Shown: positions 16,744 to 23,277 of the stretch, in pieces
Layout of the letters: each line of letters opens with the position of its first letter
Position numbering within the stretch: the stretch's first letter is position 1
Virus record (IMG/VR): IMGVR_UViG_3300027833_002114
Coordinates: 1 to 64,000 of that record
Reading direction: 5' to 3' (one strand)
DNA: 64,000 nt
Source of the DNA: a virus
Notes under the pieces: generated by a model
What the model saw: only the letters and a program-made list of their open reading frames with translations
Told to the model about the DNA's origin: nothing
Database searches by the model: none
Translations under genes and position numbers: made by a program

Positions 16744-17007
16744 ATGGTAGAAGTAAAGAAATTTTATGCAGAATGGTGTGGACCTTGTAAGGTTCTAACA
16801 CCTTTAATGGAAAACGTTAAAACTAAATTTTCAGATGTTAACTTTGAAAATGTGGATATTGATTCACAATTCGAAATAGCTCAGAAGTATCATGTACGTT
16901 CTGTACCAACAGTAATTATTGAAAAAGATGGTGTTGAAGTACAAAGAATGGTAGGAGTTCAATCAGAATTAGCATATACAAACGCTTTAACTGAAAATTT
17001 ATCGTAA
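16744..17007 (+). CDS. trxA: Thioredoxin
   Basis: The 87-residue protein has the classic active site EWCGPCK near residues 10-16, and the cis-Pro loop VRSVPTV. It is slightly shorter than bacterial thioredoxins (about 105). Its gene follows nrdA by 28 bases with an AGGAG Shine-Dalgarno at 16731-16735, unusual for this genome and suggesting strong translation. The obvious role is reducing the C-terminal Cys pair of NrdA. Confidence 0.93.
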   Translation: MVEVKKFYAEWCGPCKVLTPLMENVKTKFSDVNFENVDIDSQFEIAQKYHVRSVPTVIIEKDGVEVQRMVGVQSELAYTNALTENLS

Positions 17008-17017
17008 AATATTTGGA

Positions 17018-17053
17018 TTTCTCATTTATTTTTCGTATATTTACATAGTAAAT
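17018..17053 (+). promoter_or_regulatory. Palindromic -7 promoter, GTAAAT form
   Basis: ATTTACATAGTAAAT at 17039-17053 is preceded by the same CTCATTTATTTTTCG flank as the copies at 4871 and 5483. It lies 16 bases before the ATG at 17070 and probably drives 17070-20148 (unknown, HTH, HD, asparagine synthetase, GNAT). Confidence 0.75.
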
Positions 17054-17069
17054 AATAAAAACATAATAT

Positions 17070-17306
17070 ATGGCAGGAATTAAATTTGTACATCACGAAG
17101 AAGAAGTAGTAAAATTAAAAGGAACACCTAAAGTTCCTTTTAGTAAAAGTAAAAAGTTAAGTAGTATGGATGGTGGTAATACGTTATACTATATTGATAC
17201 GGAGGTTGCGTTTAGAATGAAACTAGAGAATTTTGTAGATTTCACACAAAAACATCCACAAAACAGTAGCTATGCTGTAATTACCATTCCAATCGAAAGA
17301 GTTTAA
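17070..17306 (+). CDS. Hypothetical protein, 78 residues
   Basis: A soluble protein with a charged N-terminal part (VHHEEEVVKLKG) and a beta-rich second half. No family is recognised. It is the first gene behind a palindromic promoter and is followed after 17 bases by the HTH gene. Confidence 0.6.
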   Translation: MAGIKFVHHEEEVVKLKGTPKVPFSKSKKLSSMDGGNTLYYIDTEVAFRMKLENFVDFTQKHPQNSSYAVITIPIERV

Positions 17307-17323
17307 AAATAAAATAAAAAGTT

Positions 17324-17524
17324 ATGTCAAAAACCTTATGGTTTTTTAGTAATAGGTTACGAGGAGAATCTCACCCTAGGTCAAAATTAACAACAGAACA
17401 AGTAATACAAATTAGAGACCTTTACTCCAAGGGGTTTTCTACAAATGTCATTGCTCGTAACTATAAGGTATCTACTTGGAATGTAGAAGAAATAGTAAAA
17501 AGAAAAACTTGGACACACATTTAA
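17324..17524 (+). CDS. Small helix-turn-helix protein resembling the DNA-binding part of HNH homing endonucleases
   Basis: The 66-residue protein reads RGESHPRSKLTTEQVIQI, then RDLYSKGFSTNVIARNYKVS, then a recognition-helix-like segment and KRKTWTHI. This layout (N-x-H/AKLT-EQV, IA..Y.VS, W.HI) is what follows the nuclease domain in many phage HNH homing endonucleases, where it binds the target. Here no nuclease domain is present. It is either a free-standing regulator or the remnant of a homing gene. It overlaps nothing and is followed by the HD gene after 14 bases. Confidence 0.7.
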   Translation: MSKTLWFFSNRLRGESHPRSKLTTEQVIQIRDLYSKGFSTNVIARNYKVSTWNVEEIVKRKTWTHI

Positions 17525-17538
17525 AATTTAAAAGAATT

Positions 17539-18192
17539 ATGAATAAATACAATGAAAAACAACTCGAAGAGAATTATAATAAGTTTATCGAGGCACTTAA
17601 GAAATCTTTCGAAGGAGATAGATTAGAGAAATTACTACATATGTACTCAATGGATGAATTAGGACCAAACCTAATGTTATCACCAGCGAGTGGAAATGTT
17701 AATTATCACAATGCATATGAAGGTGGTTATATTGACCATGTTATGAATGTAGCTAGAAATTCACTCAGAATGATGAAACTCTACAAAGAAGCAGGTGGTA
17801 TCATTGATTTCACACAAGATGAATTATTATTTGCAGCATTCCATCACGATTTAGGAAAACTAGGAAGTAAAGGAAAAGTTCATTATGTAACAAATCCTTC
17901 TGATTGGCACGTAAAGAATCAAGGTAAGATATATGTTAGTAATTCAGACCTATCATATCTAACACATACTGATAGAACATTCTTCTTATTACAAGAATAT
18001 GGAATTAAATACAATGAAAACGAATATTTTGGAATCAAACTTACTGATGGTATGTATGATGAAGATAACGTAAAATATTTCAAAGTATTTGACCCAAAAA
18101 ACTACTTAAAATCAAATATACAATTTATACTTCATTGGGCTGACCATATGAGTACTTGTATAGAAAGAGATACACAAAACGCTCCGTTTTAA
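17539..18192 (+). CDS. HD-domain phosphohydrolase
   Basis: The 217-residue protein shows the HD metal-binding pattern: NYHNAYEGGYIDHV (His57, His67), then AFHHDLGKLG (His102-His103-Asp104), and a later Asp in HWADHMS. Enzymes of this superfamily cleave phosphate from nucleotides or cyclic/signalling nucleotides. The start at the ATG 17539 replaces a longer frame beginning inside the HTH gene. It lies between an HTH gene and asparagine synthetase in one unit. Nucleotide-pool or alarmone hydrolysis is a reasonable guess; the substrate cannot be read from the sequence. Confidence 0.8.
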   Translation: MNKYNEKQLEENYNKFIEALKKSFEGDRLEKLLHMYSMDELGPNLMLSPASGNVNYHNAYEGGYIDHVMNVARNSLRMMKLYKEAGGIIDFTQDELLFAAFHHDLGKLGSKGKVHYVTNPSDWHVKNQGKIYVSNSDLSYLTHTDRTFFLLQEYGIKYNENEYFGIKLTDGMYDEDNVKYFKVFDPKNYLKSNIQFILHWADHMSTCIERDTQNAPF

Positions 18193-18193
18193 T

Positions 18194-19633
18194 ATGTGTG
18201 GAATCATCGGAGGAAATAACTTTAACTCATCTTCTATAAAAGATGGGTTAGACAAGATACTACATAGAGGTAGAGATAATTCAACTATTGAACAAGTTGG
18301 AGATTTCTACTTTGCTCATAATAGATTATCAATACAAGATTTATCAGAATTTGCAAATCAACCACTTTGGAATGAAGATAAAACAGTTTGTATAGTTTAT
18401 AATGGTGAACTATGGGGAAGTAAACTTACCGATAAACTTAAGAGTAAAATAACAATACCATTCAGAACAACTTCTGATACTGAAATTATATTAAACTCTT
18501 ACTTAGAGTTCGGTGTAGATTCTTTCAAAGATTTAGATGGTATGTTTTCTTTTTGTATTATTGATACACGAAGTAAAACTGCATATTTAGTTAGAGATTA
18601 TATTGGTGAACTTCCTTTTTGGTATTCAATTGATAAATTAACTAATAAGTTAGCATTCTGTTCAGAGAAAAAAGGATTACCTCTATCAGATATTTACATG
18701 ACGAGTGTAAAGACAGTTTATCCGGGTACATATGTTGAATACAACTATGAAACACTATATCATAGTGTTAAAACTTACTATGAACTACCTAATGAAATAA
18801 TAGAACACGATAGAGATACTATTATTAAGAATATAAGAAGTTTATTAGGAGAAGCCGTTCAAGCAAAAATGATTTCGGATGTTCCTATTTGTACACTTCT
18901 AAGTGGGGGAATTGATTCTGTAATAACAACATATCTTTTATCTAAGTTATATCCTAAATTAGAAGCATTTGTAGTAACAACAGAGGGTGGTAGTGATATA
19001 AAGTTTGCAAGAATAGCAGCAAAAGAATTTGGTATCAAATTACATGAAATTCATATGACAAATGATGAAATCATGAATTCAATTGATACTACGTTATATG
19101 TAACTGAATTAACAAAATGGCAGAATATAGGTAGTGCACTTGCAACTATCAAACTAGGTGAAGAGATAAAGAAACATGGATTTAAGGTAGTGTTTTCTGG
19201 TGATTTATCTGATGAGATTTGGGGTAGTTATGGTCACATTCAAGCATTTCATTATACACCTGAAACTTATGATATAGCAAGAAGAAAATTAATAAAGGAT
19301 GTACATAAAGGAAACTTTCCATCACAAAATCAATCTATGATGTGGGGTGGTACTGTTGAAATTAGAACTCCTTACTCTTGGAGACCATTTGTAGAGTACT
19401 CTTTAAACATTCCTCCATTGTACCAAAATGAAAAGGGACATATGAAACCATTGTTAAGAGAAGCATTTAAAGGAGAAATATCAGATGAGTTATTGTGGAG
19501 AAAGAAAGTTTGGTTTGCACAAGGAGCAGGAACATCAGATGGTATAGAAAAAATAAAAGATACATTAAAAGACAGATTGAAAAATCAGTTTCAATATAAA
19601 GATGATTTAAATATAAAGAAGTTTTGGGATTAA
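18194..19633 (+). CDS. asnB: Asparagine synthetase, glutamine-hydrolysing (AsnB-like)
   Basis: The 479-residue protein combines two domains. The N-terminal class II glutamine amidotransferase starts MCGIIGG with nucleophile Cys2, followed by HNRLSI, YNGEL and SDTEI substrate loops. The C-terminal synthetase has the PP-loop LLSGGIDS and later SGDLSDEIWG and RTPY segments. It is somewhat shorter than E. coli AsnB (554). The typical reaction makes Asn from Asp, Gln and ATP, but family members also amidate peptides and sugars. Its stop lies next to a GNAT gene, so the pair may modify a shared substrate. Confidence 0.9.
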   Translation: MCGIIGGNNFNSSSIKDGLDKILHRGRDNSTIEQVGDFYFAHNRLSIQDLSEFANQPLWNEDKTVCIVYNGELWGSKLTDKLKSKITIPFRTTSDTEIILNSYLEFGVDSFKDLDGMFSFCIIDTRSKTAYLVRDYIGELPFWYSIDKLTNKLAFCSEKKGLPLSDIYMTSVKTVYPGTYVEYNYETLYHSVKTYYELPNEIIEHDRDTIIKNIRSLLGEAVQAKMISDVPICTLLSGGIDSVITTYLLSKLYPKLEAFVVTTEGGSDIKFARIAAKEFGIKLHEIHMTNDEIMNSIDTTLYVTELTKWQNIGSALATIKLGEEIKKHGFKVVFSGDLSDEIWGSYGHIQAFHYTPETYDIARRKLIKDVHKGNFPSQNQSMMWGGTVEIRTPYSWRPFVEYSLNIPPLYQNEKGHMKPLLREAFKGEISDELLWRKKVWFAQGAGTSDGIEKIKDTLKDRLKNQFQYKDDLNIKKFWD

Positions 19634-19665
19634 ATGTAGTTCATATAAAAGAAGAAGGTGAAGAG

Positions 19666-20148
19666 ATGGATAAGGTCATTGAAGATACAATGGCTATTAT
19701 TGATATGTATCCTGATATATTTCCTCATATGTACAAACAAGGATTCAAACTTGTTAAAAGAATCAAACGAGGTAATTTAGTTTTACAAGATGGTGTAATG
19801 ATTACATTTACACAATATACACATGGTGGTAAACTATCTCGAAATGCAACAACGATAAAGAAAACAAATGATTTTATTATTCATCAGATAGCATCAGACC
19901 AAACCCAAAAGGGTTCAACTAAAAAGGTATTAGATGAATTTGTAGAATATTGTAAATCAAAAAAAGCTGGTAATATATTATTAACTGTTCGAGCTTTCAA
20001 CGAAAGGGCTCGTAAATTCTATGAAAGATATGGATTCAAGTACGATTCAGATATACAATGGAATTCAAAAGAAACAGGTATAATACCAGGTGTAATTTAT
20101 AGGTTACAACTAGAAAAAATAAAAAGTGAAAAGTTTTTTCAGTTTTAG
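19666..20148 (+). CDS. GNAT-family N-acetyltransferase
   Basis: The 160-residue protein ends with the GNAT acetyl-CoA site pattern LLTVRAFNERARKFYERYGF, which is diagnostic for motif A/B of the fold. The ATG at 19666 is preferred; a longer frame from a TTG at 19624 would overlap the asparagine synthetase stop. It is the last gene of its unit, before the promoter at 20168. The acceptor (protein, antibiotic-like molecule or sugar) is unknown. Confidence 0.8.
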   Translation: MDKVIEDTMAIIDMYPDIFPHMYKQGFKLVKRIKRGNLVLQDGVMITFTQYTHGGKLSRNATTIKKTNDFIIHQIASDQTQKGSTKKVLDEFVEYCKSKKAGNILLTVRAFNERARKFYERYGFKYDSDIQWNSKETGIIPGVIYRLQLEKIKSEKFFQF

Positions 20149-20167
20149 CTTGTATAATTAAAAATAA

Positions 20168-20190
20168 TTTCGTATATTTGTATAACAAAT
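20168..20190 (+). promoter_or_regulatory. Palindromic -7 promoter, ACAAAT form
   Basis: TTTCG, TATATTTG (20174-20181) and ATTTGTATAACAAAT (20176-20190) lie 53 bases before the short gene at 20243. An upstream CTTGTATAATTAAAA resembles the flanks at 5930 and 51214. Confidence 0.8.
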
Positions 20191-20242
20191 TCATTATAAG
20201 TCATGAAATGGGTTTGAATAATTTTTAAAAAAAAGAAATATT

Positions 20243-20386
20243 ATGTCAAAGATTAAAACCAAATGGGTAAAAATACCTGTTGAAACAACTTCATCTTATT
20301 GGATGAACAACGTAGAAGATACTCAGTCAGATGTGTATTCGGAAGCGTATGCAAAAGCTTGGGAAAAATATTTTTGCTCAAGATAA
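20243..20386 (+). CDS. Small hypothetical protein, 47 residues
   Basis: An ATG with A-rich upstream sequence opens a 47-codon frame (MSKIKTKWVKIPVETT ... WEKYFCSR) behind the palindromic promoter. It is Trp/Tyr-rich and not recognisable. A second protein-like stretch in the -1 frame (LLKIIKQTLWDWIPYSKWK, to the stop at 20442) starts just before the end, so the gene may have been longer and been broken, or a second tiny gene overlaps. The remainder to 20509 holds only a hairpin and A-rich sequence. Confidence 0.5.
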   Translation: MSKIKTKWVKIPVETTSSYWMNNVEDTQSDVYSEAYAKAWEKYFCSR

Positions 20387-20456
20387 TTAAACAAACGCTG
20401 TGGGATTGGATACCTTACTCTAAATGGAAAGCGTTGAAATAGAAAAACATCCAAAC

Positions 20457-20480
20457 CCTCACTATAAAAATGAAGTGAGG
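20457..20480 (+). other. Hairpin before the ParB-like gene
   Basis: CCTCACT and AGTGAGG form a perfect 7-bp stem with loop ATAAAAATGA, 29 bases before the ATG at 20510. There is no U-run after it, so a leader or processing structure is more likely than a terminator. Confidence 0.4.
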
Positions 20481-20509
20481 TTATAACAAATATTAAATAA
20501 AAGAATATT

Positions 20510-22003
20510 ATGCATTACACAAAAAAGCAAGCTATATCATTAGCAAATTCCGCTTCCATTAAGAATAAAAATGGTAAAAATTGGGAAACAATCGTAGAAA
20601 CTACATTTAAAAAAAATGAAATTCTACCAGATATAAAGGATTTAAATAAATCCTTGTTTAAGACAAAAACTTATTGGTTTTATAGTGGCGGTAATCGTTT
20701 AAGAACCAAACTTATTGACCAGTGGTTACCAAAATTCAATCATATTATTGAAGATAAAAATTCAATAGGAGACGCTCAAATTGATGAATTTATAATAGCA
20801 ACTGATTCTTTAGCAATTGATTCTTCAAAAAAAGATTCACAATTTGGAGATAATTACAAATATATTGCTCTAATACGAGAAACACCTGATAAGAGACAAA
20901 CCGAAAGATTAGATAGTATCAAACAAAATTATCCTACTAATTTCGAATATTATATTGGAGAAAGAGGACTTGAAGAATATATGGATTCTCTTACGAATCC
21001 AGTTGAAAAAAAACAATTACCAGTTGGAAAAGTCGAGTGGACTGGCATTGATAAGTTACTTGATAATGAAGTCAATAGAGATTTAGATGATGTTCATGTT
21101 TATGAGTTAATGGATTCTTTATTAGCTGAAATGAGAAATGGAAGTGTGAGAGGATTGGTAAGACCTTTGATTGGTATTAAGGCAAATGGAAAAGATTATT
21201 TAGTCGATGCTCATCATTTAAAAAAGGCGATTATCTTAATAAATAAATTTACGCAGTGGAACATAACCGAAGTACCTGTTTATTACTTAACTCATTTAGA
21301 AGATTGTACTGAAGAAGAGCTTACAATGTTGATGAGTGTAATTAATGTACTAGTAAAAAAATGGAATCCATTCAATTATGTTGGGTTATGGGAAAAAACT
21401 TATGATAAATTAAATGAAGAGGATAGAAAATTTCCATATACTAAATTGAGAGAAGAAATGGAAAGATTAAATCCATCAGACCCTGCAAAATCACCAATTC
21501 TTCATGCATTTTGTATTTCTGATAGAGCAGAGGAAAAAGATTGGGGAAATAATACTAAGAAAGTTACTTTTGGCAAATTAATGTTTACAGAAGAGGATTA
21601 CACTAACAAATACAAACCAATTGTTGATTCCATAATAAAACTTAAAGAAAGAATAACTAAGACACGAGGTGTAATTGGTAAAGACTATATCAATAAAGAT
21701 ACAAAAGAAAAAGAGAAGTCACCAACAAACGTCAGCTCTGTTTTGAGAGCATTTGCTACTGAACTTTCTGTTCAAGGAACTGAGATATCAGATAAAGAAG
21801 TTTATTATCAAATATTACAAGAATTATCAAATGGATATTGGGATTCAAAAAATGGGGTATTGCCAATTTGGACAGATGAACAATCATATAACATAAAAAA
21901 TTGGAGAAGTATTAGTAATTTTCCAAGAAGAGCGAATGAAATGAAATTTCTTGTAAGAGATGAAATAATTCCTACACTAGAAGAAGATTTAACTTCAGAA
22001 TAG
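20510..22003 (+). CDS. ParB/sulfiredoxin-like domain protein, next to methyltransferase
   Basis: In the middle of this 497-residue protein, VEWTGIDKLLDNEVNRD leads to a helix and GLVRPLIGIKANGKDYLVDAHHLKKA. The last segment is the strand-turn-DGHHR pattern of the ParB N-terminal (ParB/Srx) fold, with DAHH in place of DGHH. The first ~170 residues form an unrecognised domain, possibly strand-rich (IDEFIIATDSLAID). The C-terminal ~200 residues are charged and helical. ParB-fold proteins act as CTPases, nucleases or kinases, and in phages often neighbour DNA-modification genes. The methyltransferase gene follows 11 bases later, so they probably work together. Confidence 0.6.
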   Translation: MHYTKKQAISLANSASIKNKNGKNWETIVETTFKKNEILPDIKDLNKSLFKTKTYWFYSGGNRLRTKLIDQWLPKFNHIIEDKNSIGDAQIDEFIIATDSLAIDSSKKDSQFGDNYKYIALIRETPDKRQTERLDSIKQNYPTNFEYYIGERGLEEYMDSLTNPVEKKQLPVGKVEWTGIDKLLDNEVNRDLDDVHVYELMDSLLAEMRNGSVRGLVRPLIGIKANGKDYLVDAHHLKKAIILINKFTQWNITEVPVYYLTHLEDCTEEELTMLMSVINVLVKKWNPFNYVGLWEKTYDKLNEEDRKFPYTKLREEMERLNPSDPAKSPILHAFCISDRAEEKDWGNNTKKVTFGKLMFTEEDYTNKYKPIVDSIIKLKERITKTRGVIGKDYINKDTKEKEKSPTNVSSVLRAFATELSVQGTEISDKEVYYQILQELSNGYWDSKNGVLPIWTDEQSYNIKNWRSISNFPRRANEMKFLVRDEIIPTLEEDLTSE

Positions 22004-22014
22004 TACAAAATTAA

Positions 22015-23241
22015 ATGATAGAAGATATACTAAATAAATACAAAAAGGGTACTTACGAAGGTGAGTACCCAACTGTATCTGAAGAAGATTTTACTTTACT
22101 CAAGAAAAACTTTGATAAAGATAAAGTAAAAGAAGCATTTGCAGAATTATTCATGGAGTATGAAATACCCTATGCAGAAATTAGTGAAAAAAATGCATAT
22201 GATGATTTCTTATCACTTAAGGGTTTCCGGTGGAGCCAGTATCTAAAGGAAGGACAATGGTTTCCACGAAAAGCAGCGGAATCTAAGTATCCACTAACAT
22301 ACGATGGAAAACAACAATACTTTTCTCGTATCAATACAGGTAACAGAGCATCTAATTACTTTCAACAACACAACAGATGGAGTGTAGATGGTTCAGTTTC
22401 ACCAGGTCCAAAAAGAACTTGGGAAACAAAAGCATTTATGGTATCATTAATGGGTGCAGCTTATTCTTTAAAATTACCACAAGTTGGTAAAAAAGAATTA
22501 AGAACAATGATTGGATTGAGAAAATACATATGTGCTCAGTTCAAACCAAATGTAGCGAAGATGTTCTATGATATGAACAATGCTAAAACTGTACTTGATT
22601 TCTCAATGGGATGGGGTGATAGATTAGCAGGTGCATTTTCAAGTGAAACAGTTGAACATTATGTAGGGTTAGACCCTCGTAAAGAAAATCATCCGTTCTA
22701 TGAACAACAAAGAGATTTTTATACTAAACATACATCTTTCTTTGAAACACCTACTAAAACAAACTTCTATGAATCACCAGCAGAAGATTTTGATTACTCT
22801 GAATATAACGAGTACTTTGATGTAGTATTTACATCACCTCCATATTTCTCAGTAGAAAGATATTCACATGATGATACTCAGAGTTGGGTAAGATATAAAA
22901 ACATAAACGATTGGAACAAGAACTTTTTACATACTACTTTAGGTAAGATTATACCAACAGTAAAGAAAGGTGGTATCATTGCAGTGAACATAGCGGATGT
23001 ATATGCTAGTTCCAAAGGTGATAAGGGATGGTTAGAGATTTGTAATCCAATGATTGATTATCTTACATCACAAGGATTAACTTACAAAGGTTGTATTGGT
23101 ATGGAAATGGCAAAGAGACCTAATAGTGGTGGAGCAGGAACTGCTAAAGATGATGGACAGTATTCAGAAGAAAGTTTAAAATTAGCAGAAGAAACAAAAA
23201 ATCAAACTTTTTGTGAACCTGTTTGGATATGTCAAAAATAA
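22015..23241 (+). CDS. SPPY-motif DNA methyltransferase-like protein (copy 1)
   Basis: The 408-residue protein has an AdoMet-binding motif I in an unusual form, VLDFSMGWGDRLAG (residues ~193-206), and the amino-methyltransferase catalytic motif IV FTSPPYF (272-278), diagnostic of N6-adenine/N4-cytosine methylation. After it comes ERYSHDDTQSW, also present in the proteins at 28663 and 30319 as QYSQDE.QSF. The N-terminal 190 residues have no known domain and may read the target. No restriction enzyme gene is nearby, so self-protection or base modification without cleavage is likely. Confidence 0.8.
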   Translation: MIEDILNKYKKGTYEGEYPTVSEEDFTLLKKNFDKDKVKEAFAELFMEYEIPYAEISEKNAYDDFLSLKGFRWSQYLKEGQWFPRKAAESKYPLTYDGKQQYFSRINTGNRASNYFQQHNRWSVDGSVSPGPKRTWETKAFMVSLMGAAYSLKLPQVGKKELRTMIGLRKYICAQFKPNVAKMFYDMNNAKTVLDFSMGWGDRLAGAFSSETVEHYVGLDPRKENHPFYEQQRDFYTKHTSFFETPTKTNFYESPAEDFDYSEYNEYFDVVFTSPPYFSVERYSHDDTQSWVRYKNINDWNKNFLHTTLGKIIPTVKKGGIIAVNIADVYASSKGDKGWLEICNPMIDYLTSQGLTYKGCIGMEMAKRPNSGGAGTAKDDGQYSEESLKLAEETKNQTFCEPVWICQK

Positions 23242-23263
23242 TTCGTATATTTGTATAAATAAA
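23242..23263 (+). promoter_or_regulatory. -7 promoter with degenerate palindrome, for polymerase B
   Basis: ATTCG and TATATTTG (23247-23254) directly follow the methyltransferase stop. The right arm reads AATAAAT instead of ACAAAT. The polymerase TTG start lies 15 bases after the element. Confidence 0.6.
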
Positions 23264-23277
23264 TAAAACAGAACAGA

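Noticed and set aside
20371-20386. Programmed -1 frameshift at the T-run of the small gene
   Set aside because: The bases do not make a good X-XXY-YYZ slippery site in the zero frame (TAT TTT TGC), so slippage is less likely than two frames or a simple break; kept only as an observation.
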